Shown piece by piece: positions 41,200-49,318 of a stretch of DNA of 64,000 nt (within the stretch, counting starts at the first letter, position 1; every line of letters begins with the position of its first letter). A program made the translations under genes and the position numbers. The notes beneath the pieces are model-generated. The model was not told where the DNA came from, ran no database searches, and was given only the letters and a program-made list of their open reading frames with translations. The DNA comes from Subdoligranulum variabile (GTDB taxonomy: Bacteria > Bacillota > Clostridia > Oscillospirales > Ruminococcaceae). The stretch covers positions 1,240,001 to 1,304,000 of the forward strand of contig NZ_CP102293.1 in assembly GCF_025152575.1 (NCBI RefSeq), read 5' to 3'.

Positions 41200-41892
41200 A
41201 TGATCTATATCGTCGAAGATGACGCCAGCATCCGCGAGCTGGAACAGTATGCCCTGCAGACCAACGGCTACGAGGCCACCGGCTGTGAGGACGGCGCCAG
41301 CTTCTGGGCCGCGCTGCGGGAATCCGCCCCCGACCTGGTGATCCTGGACGTCATGCTGCCCGACGAGGACGGCTACCAGATCCTGAACAAGCTGCGCGCC
41401 GATCCCGCCACCCGCACCATCCCCGTCATCATGGTGACGGCCAAGACCAGCGAGATCGACGTGGTCAAGGGCCTGGACCACGGGGCGGACGACTATCTGT
41501 GCAAGCCTTTCGGCATCATGGAGTTTATTTCCCGGGTGAAGGCGGTGCTGCGCCGGGCCCAGGCCGCCGCACCGGCCCCCGCGCCCAAGACGCTGACCTT
41601 CGGGGCCATCGTGATGGACGACGTGGCCCGCACCGTCCGGGTGGACGGCGCCCCGGTGGAGCTTACCTTTAAAGAATACGCCCTGCTGCATCTCTTCCTG
41701 GAGCATCCCGAGCAGGTGCTGGCCCGGGAACGCATCATGAAAGAGGTGTGGGACACCGACGATCTGCTGGAATCCCGCACCATCGACATGCATGTGCGCA
41801 CCCTGCGCCAGAAGCTGGGGGCAGCGGGAGAGTCCATCCGCACGGTACGCAAGGTGGGCTACAAGCTGAGCACGGAGGGCGCCGATGAGTGA
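41200..41892 (+). CDS. PhoB/PhoP-type response regulator
   Basis: A 230-residue OmpR-family regulator. The receiver has the acidic pair EDD (6-8), the phosphorylated Asp in VILDVMLPDEDG near residue 49, and the Lys in CKPF near residue 103. The winged-helix domain begins near residue 130 and ends in TVRKVGYKL. The genes around it make the Pho regulon its probable target, with the 11-base repeats at 39.1-39.3 kb as likely sites. It overlaps the sensor kinase by 8 bases. Confidence 0.88.
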   Translation: MIYIVEDDASIRELEQYALQTNGYEATGCEDGASFWAALRESAPDLVILDVMLPDEDGYQILNKLRADPATRTIPVIMVTAKTSEIDVVKGLDHGADDYLCKPFGIMEFISRVKAVLRRAQAAAPAPAPKTLTFGAIVMDDVARTVRVDGAPVELTFKEYALLHLFLEHPEQVLARERIMKEVWDTDDLLESRTIDMHVRTLRQKLGAAGESIRTVRKVGYKLSTEGADE

Positions 41893-43285
41893 CGAGGAGC
41901 GCCGGCAGATCCGGCCCCGGAGCATGACCCGGCGCTACCGCCGGGGGCTGATCCTGGTGGGGGTGCTCTGTGTGCTGGCCACCCTGACCGCGGCCACGCT
42001 GCTGTTCCAGCGCAGCTACACCGAGCGGGTGGACCGGTATCTCCAGGCCCTCTGCACCACCCTGGCCGACGCCTATGCCCGGTCCGGTTCGGGGGAGGCC
42101 GCCGACCTGGCCGGTCTGGCGGCGGACAGCGGCGTGCGCTGCACGCTGATCGCCCAGGACGGCACAGTCCTCTATGACAACGAGACCAGCGAGCCCCTGC
42201 CCAGCCACGCCGACCGGCCGGAATTCCAGCAGGCGCTGGCCGAAGGGTCGGGCCGCAGCACCCGCCAGAGCAAGACGATGGACCGGGAGACCCACTACTA
42301 CGCCCTGCGGCTGGACACCCCCGCCGGGGTGCAGGTGCTGCGGGTGGGCGAAGAGGTGGACAACATCTGGGGCCTCAGCGCCGACACGCTGCCCCTGCTC
42401 ATCGGGGCGCTGATTCTGATTTTGCTGGGGGCGGGGCTGCTCTCCGCCTGGCTGACCCGGCTGCTGGTCCAGCCCATCAACCGGCTGGCGGAAAACCTGG
42501 ACACCATCGAGGCGGATGTCCCCTATGAGGAGCTGATCCCCCTGGCCCGCACGGTCCAGACCGACCGCAAGCTGCGGGAAAACAACGAGACCATGCGCCG
42601 GGAATTCACCGCCAACGTGAGCCACGAACTGAAAACGCCCCTGACCAGCATTTCCGGCTACGCCGAACTCATCGAGACCGGCATGGCCAAAAGCGAGGAT
42701 GTGCCGGCCTTTGCGGCGCGCATCCACAAGGAAGCCAGGCGGATGATCGCCCTGGTCAGCGACATCCTCCAGCTCAGCGAGCTGGACAGCACCCAGGCGG
42801 CCCGGGGCCAGAGCGCCCCGCCCGACATGGCTCCGGTGGATCTGGCGGCCCTGGTGAAGGAGATTGCCCAGACCATGACGGTGAACGCCCGCAAGGCCTA
42901 TGTGACGCTGCAGTACGACGCCCATCCGGCCACCGTGCAGGGCTGCCGCGACCAGCTGGTGGAGCTGACCACCAACCTCTGCGACAACGCCATCCGCTAC
43001 AACCGCCCGGGCGGCCATGTGGACCTGCGCTGCGGCGTGGGCGCGGACGGCTGCCCCTACCTGGAGGTGGAGGACAACGGCATCGGCATCCCCCAGGACA
43101 GCCAGTCCCGGGTGTTCGAGCGGTTCTACCGGGTGGACAAGAGCCGGTCCAAGGCCACCGGCGGCACCGGTCTGGGCCTGGCCATCGTCAAGCACATCGC
43201 CCTGCTCCACGACGCCCGCATCGATCTGCAGAGCCAGGTGGGCACCGGCACAACGATCAAGGTCACTTTCCCCAAAAAATCCTGA
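41885..43285 (+). CDS. PhoR-type sensor histidine kinase
   Basis: A 466-residue membrane kinase. It has a first membrane segment near residues 18-40, an outer domain of about 120 residues, a second segment near 168-190, and a helical linker. The phosphorylated residue is His247 in SHELKTPLTSISGY. The ATP domain has NAIRYNRPGG, DNGIGIP and GGTGLGLAIV. No PAS domain is obvious. It is coupled to the response regulator gene, and it likely reads phosphate state through PhoU and Pst. Confidence 0.88.
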   Translation: MSDEERRQIRPRSMTRRYRRGLILVGVLCVLATLTAATLLFQRSYTERVDRYLQALCTTLADAYARSGSGEAADLAGLAADSGVRCTLIAQDGTVLYDNETSEPLPSHADRPEFQQALAEGSGRSTRQSKTMDRETHYYALRLDTPAGVQVLRVGEEVDNIWGLSADTLPLLIGALILILLGAGLLSAWLTRLLVQPINRLAENLDTIEADVPYEELIPLARTVQTDRKLRENNETMRREFTANVSHELKTPLTSISGYAELIETGMAKSEDVPAFAARIHKEARRMIALVSDILQLSELDSTQAARGQSAPPDMAPVDLAALVKEIAQTMTVNARKAYVTLQYDAHPATVQGCRDQLVELTTNLCDNAIRYNRPGGHVDLRCGVGADGCPYLEVEDNGIGIPQDSQSRVFERFYRVDKSRSKATGGTGLGLAIVKHIALLHDARIDLQSQVGTGTTIKVTFPKKS

Positions 43286-43289
43286 GAGT

Positions 43290-43323
43290 ACGGAGGAACT
43301 TTGTCGGTTCCTCCGTTGTTTTA
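43290..43323 (+). terminator. Terminator after the phoB-phoR pair
   Basis: ACGGAGGAAC (43290-43299) pairs with GTTCCTCCGT (43307-43316), followed by a T-rich stretch. Confidence 0.75.
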
Positions 43324-43392
43324 TGCGTACCTTTCGTGGTATACTACCATTCGTGAGTGTTTATCCAATGATCTGATAAAGGAGCAGCCTGT

Positions 43393-44931
43393 ATGAACGA
43401 ACAATGGCTCAATCTCTACCGCACCGAGATCGAAGAATTCTATAAAAAGACCCGCGCCTTCGCGGCCGGGGACCTTTCCCGCAAGGATTACAAGGGCGCC
43501 TCCGGCGGCTTCGGCAGCTACGCCCAGCGGGACGGCACCAAACATATGCTGCGCCTGCGCCTGCCCGGCGGCCGCCTGACCGAACCCCGGCTGCAGTTCC
43601 TGGCCCGCATCGCCGGCAAATACGACATTGCCCCGCTGAAGCTCACCACCTGTGAGACCATCCAGCTGCACAACCTGACCCCCGACCTGCTGCCCGTCCT
43701 CATGGAGCAGGCCGCCTACTGCGACATCATCACCCGGGGCGGCGGCGGCGACAACCCCCGCAACGTCATGGCCAGCCCGCTGACCGGCGTACAGACCGGT
43801 GAGGCCTTCGACGTCATGCCCTGGGCCGAGGCTGCCAGCAACTATCTGCTCTCCATCTGCCGGGACATCCACATGCCCCGCAAGCTGAAGGTGGCCTTCT
43901 GCAACGGCGTGGATGACTGCGTCCATGCCACTTTCCGGGATATGGGCTTCATCGCCCAGGCCGACGGCACCTTCCGCCTCTATATCGCCGGTGGTCTGGG
44001 CAACAACCACCGCATGGGCGTGCTGGTGGAGGAGCATCTGCCCGCCTCCGATGTGCTCTACGCCATCCGGGCGATGATCGACGTCTTCTGCGCCCACGGC
44101 AACTACGAGAACCGTGCCAAGGCCCGCACCCGCTATCTCCAGGAGACGCTGGGTGCCGAGGAACTCTGCCGGGTCTACCGGGAGGCCCTGGCCGCCCGCA
44201 AAGCCGAGGGCGGTCTGGACCTGAACCTGACCCCCAAGGCCGTGACCAAGACCGGCGAGGGCACCCTGGAGGATGTCCGGGTCATCGCCCAGAAGCAGCC
44301 GGGCCTCTACGCCGTGGCCTATCACCCCATCGGCGGCATCCTGCCCACCGGCAAGCCCACCGAGCTGGCCGCCCTGCTGCGGGAGATGCCCGCCGCCGAG
44401 TGCCGTGTGGCCCCCCATGAGACCATCTATATCATCAACCTCACCGCCGACGAGGCCCGCCGCATCCTGGCCGCCACCGAGGACGGCGCCAAGACGCTGT
44501 TCGAGACCAGCGTGGCCTGCATCGGCGCAGCCATCTGCCAGCAGGGCGTCCGGGACAGCCAGGCGGCCCTGCAGGCCTGTGTGAAGGCCGTGCGGGAGGC
44601 CGGCATCCCCGACGGTGCCCTGCCCAAGGTCTGCATCTCCGGCTGCCCCTCCAGCTGCTCGGGCCACCAGGCCGGGGCCATCGGCTTCCAGGGCTGCGTG
44701 AAGCCGGTGCCGGGCGGCAAACCCGCCCCCGCCTTCCGGATGTTCCTGAACGGCAATGACGCCCTGGGCGCCGAGCAGTTCGGCGAGGTCATGGGCTTTG
44801 TCTACGAGGATCAGCTGCCCGCCCTGCTGGTGGAGCTGGGCCAGGCCGCTGCCGCCGCCGGACAGGACTGGCAGAGCTGGCACACCACCCACGGCGAGGA
44901 GCTCAAGACCATCCTGGCAAAATACCTGTAA
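43393..44931 (+). CDS. Siroheme [4Fe-4S] nitrite/sulfite reductase family protein
   Basis: A 512-residue enzyme with the two-fold repeated ferredoxin-like halves of the family. The first half has KLTTCETIQLHNL near residue 80, the anion-binding region, and GLGNNHRMGVLVEEHL. The cofactor cysteines are Cys376 and Cys382 (CX5C) and Cys418 and Cys422 (CX3C, in ISGCPSSCSG). It would reduce nitrite to ammonia or sulfite to sulfide; the sequence does not decide which. There are no siroheme synthesis or electron-transfer genes next to it. The gene stands alone between two terminators. Confidence 0.85.
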   Translation: MNEQWLNLYRTEIEEFYKKTRAFAAGDLSRKDYKGASGGFGSYAQRDGTKHMLRLRLPGGRLTEPRLQFLARIAGKYDIAPLKLTTCETIQLHNLTPDLLPVLMEQAAYCDIITRGGGGDNPRNVMASPLTGVQTGEAFDVMPWAEAASNYLLSICRDIHMPRKLKVAFCNGVDDCVHATFRDMGFIAQADGTFRLYIAGGLGNNHRMGVLVEEHLPASDVLYAIRAMIDVFCAHGNYENRAKARTRYLQETLGAEELCRVYREALAARKAEGGLDLNLTPKAVTKTGEGTLEDVRVIAQKQPGLYAVAYHPIGGILPTGKPTELAALLREMPAAECRVAPHETIYIINLTADEARRILAATEDGAKTLFETSVACIGAAICQQGVRDSQAALQACVKAVREAGIPDGALPKVCISGCPSSCSGHQAGAIGFQGCVKPVPGGKPAPAFRMFLNGNDALGAEQFGEVMGFVYEDQLPALLVELGQAAAAAGQDWQSWHTTHGEELKTILAKYL

Positions 44932-44947
44932 CTCCTTATACAATTTG

Positions 44948-44992
44948 CCCCGCAGTGTAAAAGGTTTGTCCCTTTTGCCCTGCGGGGCTTCT
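44948..44992 (+). terminator. Terminator of the nitrite/sulfite reductase gene
   Basis: CCCCGCAG (44948-44955) pairs with CTGCGGGG (44980-44987), with a further AAAAGG/CCTTTT pairing inside. The T run is weak. Confidence 0.6.
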
Positions 44993-44998
44993 GTTTGC

Positions 44999-45027
44999 TT
45001 GACAGGGTCCGCCGGGCAGGGTATACT
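44999..45027 (+). promoter_or_regulatory. Promoter of the binding-protein gene
   Basis: A perfect TTGACA (44999-45004) and TATACT (45022-45027) with a 17-base spacer lie about 33 bases before the start codon. Confidence 0.75.
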
Positions 45028-45060
45028 GGGCAGGCAAACCAACCGAAAGGGAACAAAACC

Positions 45061-46044
45061 ATGATGAATCGTATTTTTCCTGCTCTGTGCGCCGCCCTGC
45101 TGCTGACGGGCTGCGGAGCCTCCGCCTCGGTCCAGAGCACCGCTCCGGCCGCCACGGCGGAATCCGCCCCCGCCACCGCCGAGGCTGCCGCCACCACGCT
45201 GACCTTTACCGACGCCCTGGACCGGGAAGTCACGGTGCCGGTGGAGCCCCAGCGGGTGGCCGTGCTGCTGGGCAGCTACGCCGACGTCTGGTGCCTGGCG
45301 GGCGGCCAGGACTCCCTGGTGGCCGCCGCCTCCGATGCCTGGACCGACTTTGACCTCTCCCTCAGCGACGAGGTGGCCAACCTGGGCAGCCTGATGGAGC
45401 CCAACATGGAGGAGCTCATCGCCGCCCAGCCGGACCTGGTCATTGCCAGCAGCAACACCACCTCCAACGTGGAGCTGCTGCCCAGCCTGGAGGAGCTGGG
45501 CGTGCCGGTGCTCTACTTCGGCGTGAACAGCTTCAACGACTATCTGGGGATGCTGGACGTCTGCACCCAGATCACCGGCCACCCCGAGAACTACCAGACC
45601 TACGGCCTGGACGTGCAGGCCCAGGTGGAGAAGGCCAAGGAGCAGGTGGACGGCAGCGCCCCCACGGTGCTGCTGCTGCGCTCGGCCAGCACCAGCTGCA
45701 AGGTGAAGAACAGCAAGGGCACCGTGCTGGGCGAGATCCTGGCCGACCTGGGCGCCGTGAACATCGCCGACAGTGACGAAAGCCTCCTGGAAGATCTGAG
45801 CCTGGAGCGGATCATCGCCGATGACCCCGACTACATCTTTGTGGTGTTCCAGGGCAGCGACCAGGATGCCGCCCAGAAGACGCTGGATGCGGCGCTGACC
45901 TCCAACCCGGCGTGGGACACCCTCTCCGCCGTGCAGAACGGGCACTTCTACCTGATGGAGAAGGAGCTCTACCACCTGAAGCCCAACGCTCGCTGGGGCG
46001 AGGCCTACCAGAAGGTGGCGGACATCCTGTATCCGGCCGCCTGA
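45061..46044 (+). CDS. Metal/siderophore/cobalamin-type ABC binding lipoprotein (orphan)
   Basis: A 327-residue lipoprotein with a short signal peptide and lipobox LLTGC (Cys near residue 18), an Ala/Ser/Thr linker and a domain of the FepB/BtuF cluster. The opening LTFTDALDREVTVPVEPQRVAVLLGSYADVW, the central ELIAAQPDLVIAS and the late NPAWDTLSAVQNGHFYLME are family marks. It should bind a chelated metal or corrinoid outside the cell. No permease or ATPase gene is next to it, and it has its own promoter and terminator, so it must work with a transporter elsewhere. Confidence 0.85.
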   Translation: MMNRIFPALCAALLLTGCGASASVQSTAPAATAESAPATAEAAATTLTFTDALDREVTVPVEPQRVAVLLGSYADVWCLAGGQDSLVAAASDAWTDFDLSLSDEVANLGSLMEPNMEELIAAQPDLVIASSNTTSNVELLPSLEELGVPVLYFGVNSFNDYLGMLDVCTQITGHPENYQTYGLDVQAQVEKAKEQVDGSAPTVLLLRSASTSCKVKNSKGTVLGEILADLGAVNIADSDESLLEDLSLERIIADDPDYIFVVFQGSDQDAAQKTLDAALTSNPAWDTLSAVQNGHFYLMEKELYHLKPNARWGEAYQKVADILYPAA

Positions 46045-46061
46045 CTTTTCCACGATACAGC

Positions 46062-46100
46062 AAAACCCCGGCGCCTTGGCAGGCGTCGGGGTTCTTTTGT
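46062..46100 (+). terminator. Terminator of the binding-protein gene
   Basis: A stem ACCCCGGCGCCT/AGGCGTCGGGGT with a short loop is followed by TCTTTTGTT. Confidence 0.75.
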
Positions 46101-46110
46101 TGTGCAGGCG

Positions 46111-46128
46111 GCGGGGTCAAGACCCCGC
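46111..46128. repeat. REP-like palindrome, copy A
   Basis: GCGGGGTC-AA-GACCCCGC is a perfect palindrome. The same 18 bases and the same flanks (CG before, CCTACG after) occur again at 49291-49308. Confidence 0.6.
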
Positions 46129-46163
46129 CCTACGGATAACCGGCAAAAGGGCTGCGGTTGTAG

Positions 46164-46183
46164 GGCGGGGATTCATCCCCGCC
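46164..46183. repeat. REP-like palindrome, copy B (variant, inverted)
   Basis: GGCGGGGAT-TC-ATCCCCGCC is a perfect palindrome that shares the GTAGGGCGGGG outer part with copies A and C, in the opposite orientation. Confidence 0.55.
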
Positions 46184-46215
46184 GTGGGAATCAGCGGCCG
46201 GTCTTTCTTCCGGCT

Positions 46216-46650
46216 TCAGAGAAACCGGCGGATGTCCTCGGCCAGCTTTTCCTCCAGAGCGATGAGCCGCTTGGTGATGTCCTTGGCATCCTCGCTGGCA
46301 GCCTCGTACTGGTTGAGGTAGCGGTTCAGCGACTTGACCCCCATGTTGCAGCCGTCGGTGATGAGGTCCGCGATGGTGGCGTCGCTCTCGTTCATCGTCA
46401 GCATGGCGCCGGTCTTGATCCAGGACATTCCCTGGGCGATGGGGTTGGGTTCCTTGCCCTCGTCGTGGAAGTCGTGGAGCGCCGTGACGATCTCCTTCTG
46501 CAGCTGGTCGTGTTCGGCGCGGCAGCGGGCCAGCGCGTCCCGCAGGGACTGGCTTTTGGCCACATCCATCACCTGGTCGATGGCCGAAATGCCCATGGCT
46601 ACCCCGGCGTCGCACTCCCGCAGCAGCTTGATGGTATCCTCTTGAATCAT
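46216..46650 (-). CDS. Small all-helical protein, DUF2383/ferritin-like in pattern
   Basis: A 144-residue protein that appears to be four or five amphipathic helices (RECDAGVAMGISAIDQVMD, then RCRAEHDQLQKEIVTALHDF, and AEDIRRFL at the end). The pattern of acidic and His residues spaced in helices is like the PA2169/DUF2383 group of four-helix bundles, but no fixed metal motif can be shown. It lies 54 bases downstream of the polyamine operon and may be its last gene. I do not know the function. Confidence 0.5.
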   Translation of the reverse strand: MIQEDTIKLLRECDAGVAMGISAIDQVMDVAKSQSLRDALARCRAEHDQLQKEIVTALHDFHDEGKEPNPIAQGMSWIKTGAMLTMNESDATIADLITDGCNMGVKSLNRYLNQYEAASEDAKDITKRLIALEEKLAEDIRRFL

Positions 46651-46703
46651 CGGTATCTCTCCCTCCCGTTTTGGCTAGGATGCCCCGGAAGGGTTGCCGG
46701 TAT

Positions 46704-47912
46704 TCACCGGCCCAGACGGACTTTGAAATCCCGGTAGCCGAACTGCACCAGCTCCCGGCAGGTGCCGTCGGCGCCGCGGGTCCAGATGGCGGGCAGCGGC
46801 ATGCCGTTGAAGGTGTTGTTCTTGCAGGTGGTGTAGATGGCCATATCCCCGAAGACCAGCAGGTCGCCGGGCTGGGGTTCGGCATCGAAGCTGTAATCTC
46901 CGATGACGTCCCCCGCCAGGCAGGTGGGGCCCGCCAGCCGCACAGTGCAGGGCTTCTCCCCCGCATCGGCGGACCCGAGCAGCGGCGGGCGGTAGGGCAT
47001 CTCGATGACGTCCGGCATATGGCAGGCGGCACTGGCATCCAGGATCGCCACCGTGGTGTCGCCGTTGTGCACCACATCCAGCACCCGGGTGAGGAAATAC
47101 CCGGCGTTGAGGGCGCAGGCCTCCCCCGGTTCGAGATACACCGTTACCCCCCAGTCGGCCTGGGCCCGGGCGATGCATTTTTCCAGCGTGGCCACATCGT
47201 ACCCCGGCCGGGTGATGTGGTGCCCGCCGCCCATGTTGAGCCACTGCATGCGGGGCAAAAGGTCCCGGAATTTGGCCGCCACGGCGTCCAGCGTCACCGC
47301 CAGGGCGTCGGCATCCTGCTCACAGAGGGTGTGGAAGTGCAGCCCGTCCAGCAGGTCCGGCAGGGCGGGATGCTCCGCCACCGCGGCGTCCCACTGGGCC
47401 CGGGTGGTGCCCAGACGGCTGCCGGGGGCGCAGGGGTCATAGATGGCGTGGCCCTCCTGGGTGGAGCATTCCGGGTTCACCCGCAGCCCCACGCTTTTGC
47501 CCGCGGCTTTTGCCATGGGGCCGAATTTTGCCAGCTGGGCCGGGGAGTTGAAGACGATATGGTCGGCCCACCGCAGCAGTTCCGCCATCTCGTCCTCCCG
47601 GTAGGCCGCGCAGAAGACGTGGACCTCCTTGCCGGGCATCTCCTCGGCGCCGAGGCGCGCTTCAAACAGGCCGCTGGCCTCGGTGCCCGCGAGACAGGGC
47701 GCCAGCACCGGGTAGAGGTCATAGTTGCTGAAGGCCTTCTGCGCCAGCAGCACTTTGCAGCCGGTGCGGGCGGCAAGGTCGCCCAGGATCTGGCCGTTGC
47801 GGGCCAGTGCCCCCTCGTCCAGCAGGTAGCAGGGGGTGGGAAGTTCGGCAAAATTTGCGGGCACCACCCCGCCCAGGGCTGCAAAATGGGCGCGGGAATC
47901 GGCGGCGGGCAT
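46704..47912 (-). CDS. nspC: Carboxynorspermidine/carboxyspermidine decarboxylase
   Basis: A 402-residue PLP enzyme of the alanine racemase fold. The PLP lysine is Lys59 in LLAQKAFS, the glycine loop is MGGGHH, and the active-site cysteine lies in the late GPTCLAGDVIG. The order TPCYLLDEGALARNG, HTLCEQ and FGDMAIYT is that of NspC. It removes CO2 from carboxyspermidine or carboxynorspermidine to give the polyamine. It overlaps the stop of the dehydrogenase gene (TGATG), so the two steps of this route are made together. Confidence 0.88.
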   Translation of the reverse strand: MPAADSRAHFAALGGVVPANFAELPTPCYLLDEGALARNGQILGDLAARTGCKVLLAQKAFSNYDLYPVLAPCLAGTEASGLFEARLGAEEMPGKEVHVFCAAYREDEMAELLRWADHIVFNSPAQLAKFGPMAKAAGKSVGLRVNPECSTQEGHAIYDPCAPGSRLGTTRAQWDAAVAEHPALPDLLDGLHFHTLCEQDADALAVTLDAVAAKFRDLLPRMQWLNMGGGHHITRPGYDVATLEKCIARAQADWGVTVYLEPGEACALNAGYFLTRVLDVVHNGDTTVAILDASAACHMPDVIEMPYRPPLLGSADAGEKPCTVRLAGPTCLAGDVIGDYSFDAEPQPGDLLVFGDMAIYTTCKNNTFNGMPLPAIWTRGADGTCRELVQFGYRDFKVRLGR

Positions 47913-49171
47913 CAGTCCACCAGCGCCGGAGCGCGGTTTTCGCTGCGGGGCAGGCCGTACTTGTCCAGGGCGTCCAGGAACGGGTCGGGGTTGAATTCCT
48001 CCACGGTGTAGACGCCGGGCTTGGTCCACTGGCCGGTGAGCATCATCAGGGCACCGCACATGGCCGGCACACCGGTGGTGTAGCTGATGGCCTGGCTGCC
48101 CACTTCCTTGTAGCATTCCTGGTGGTCGCAGACGTTATAGATGTAGTAGGTCTTGGGCTTGCCGTCCTTGGTGCCGGTGAAGATGCAGCCGATGTTGGTC
48201 TTGCCCTTGGTGCGGGGGCCCAGGCTGGCCGGGTCGGGCAGCAGAGCCTTGAGGAACTGGATGGGGACGATCTCCTGGCCGTTGTAGTTGATGGGGGTGG
48301 TGGAGAGCATGCCCACGTCCTCCAGGCAGCGCATATGGTCCAGGTAGCTCTGGCCGAAGGTCATGAAGAACCGGATGCGCTTGACCTCGGGGAAGTTCTT
48401 GCCCAGAGACTCGATCTCCTCGTGGTGGAGCAGGTACATATCCTTTTCGCCCACCTGGTCGAAGTTGTATTCCCGCTTGATGCTCATGGCGGGCACTTCC
48501 ACCCAGCGGCCGTTCTCCATATAGCTGCCGGGGGCGCTGACTTCCCGGAGGTTGATCTCGGGGTTGAAGTTGGTAGCGAAGGCATAGCCGTGGTCGCCGC
48601 CGTTGCAGTCCAGGATGTCGATGGTGTCGATGGTGTCAAACTCATGCTTGGCGGCGTAGGCGCAGTAGGCCTGGGTCACGCCCGGGTCGAAGCCGCAGCC
48701 CAGCAGGGCGGTGAGGCCGGCATCCTCGAACTTTTTCTTGTAGGCCCACTGCCAGGAGTAGTCGAAGTAGGCGGAGAAGCCTGCTTCCTTGCAGCGCTTC
48801 TCGTAGATAGCGCGCCATTCCGGGTCGTCGGTGTTTTCCGGCTCGTAGTTGGCAGTGTCCATATAGTTGACGCCGCAGGCCAGGCAGGCGTCCATGATGG
48901 TCAGGTCCTGGTAGGGCAGGGCGATGTTCATGACCAGGTCGGGCTGATAGCTCTTGATGAGGGCGATCAGCTCGTCCACCTTGTCGGCATCCACCTGGGC
49001 GGTGGTGATTTTGGTTTTGGTGATGGGGGCCAGTTTTTCGGCCAGGGCGTCGCACTTGGACTTGGTGCGGCTGGCGATGCACAGCTCGGTGAAGACGTCG
49101 CTGACCTGGCAGCACTTCTGGATGGCTACACTGGCGACGCCGCCGCAGCCGATGACAAGAACTTTGCTCAT
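47912..49171 (-). CDS. Carboxynorspermidine synthase (saccharopine dehydrogenase family)
   Basis: A 419-residue NADPH-type dehydrogenase. The dinucleotide site is GCGGVAS (8-14), and the domain order (MNIALPYQDLTIMDACLACGVNYMDTANYE, then GCGFDPGVTQAY) is that of the Lys1/saccharopine group. In gut bacteria, members next to nspC condense aspartate semialdehyde with putrescine or diaminopropane to give carboxyspermidine or carboxynorspermidine. The start at 49171 is supported by AAGGAG. The next gene overlaps as TGATG. Confidence 0.85.
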   Translation of the reverse strand: MSKVLVIGCGGVASVAIQKCCQVSDVFTELCIASRTKSKCDALAEKLAPITKTKITTAQVDADKVDELIALIKSYQPDLVMNIALPYQDLTIMDACLACGVNYMDTANYEPENTDDPEWRAIYEKRCKEAGFSAYFDYSWQWAYKKKFEDAGLTALLGCGFDPGVTQAYCAYAAKHEFDTIDTIDILDCNGGDHGYAFATNFNPEINLREVSAPGSYMENGRWVEVPAMSIKREYNFDQVGEKDMYLLHHEEIESLGKNFPEVKRIRFFMTFGQSYLDHMRCLEDVGMLSTTPINYNGQEIVPIQFLKALLPDPASLGPRTKGKTNIGCIFTGTKDGKPKTYYIYNVCDHQECYKEVGSQAISYTTGVPAMCGALMMLTGQWTKPGVYTVEEFNPDPFLDALDKYGLPRSENRAPALVD

Positions 49172-49199
49172 GGTGATGACTCCTTTATTACTGTTATGA

Positions 49200-49240
49200 C
49201 CTACTTTCTTTGCACCTACTTTCTTTGCAAAGAAAGTAGG
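49200..49240. repeat. Direct repeat and 26-bp palindrome
   Basis: CCTACTTTCTTTGCA occurs at 49200-49214 and again at 49215-49229. The second copy continues into its own inverse, so 49215-49240 is a perfect 26-base palindrome. It lies between the speB-like gene and the dehydrogenase gene in the polyamine operon. Confidence 0.6.
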
Positions 49241-49290
49241 CAAAGAAACTCCAAACAAATATTCCGGGACAGGGTAGTTGCGGGAGAACG

Positions 49291-49308
49291 GCGGGGTCAA
49301 GACCCCGC
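49291..49308. repeat. REP-like palindrome, copy C
   Basis: Identical to copy A (46111-46128), including the flanking CG and CCTACG. It is inside the polyamine operon, 10 bases past the end of the agmatinase gene. Confidence 0.6.
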
Positions 49309-49318
49309 CCTACGCCCT

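Noticed and set aside
39334..41925. Long - strand frame across the Na/Pi cotransporter and response regulator genes
   Set aside because: The + strand genes have clear family motifs, ribosome sites and order. The opposite frame is His/Gly/Gln-rich and without motifs.
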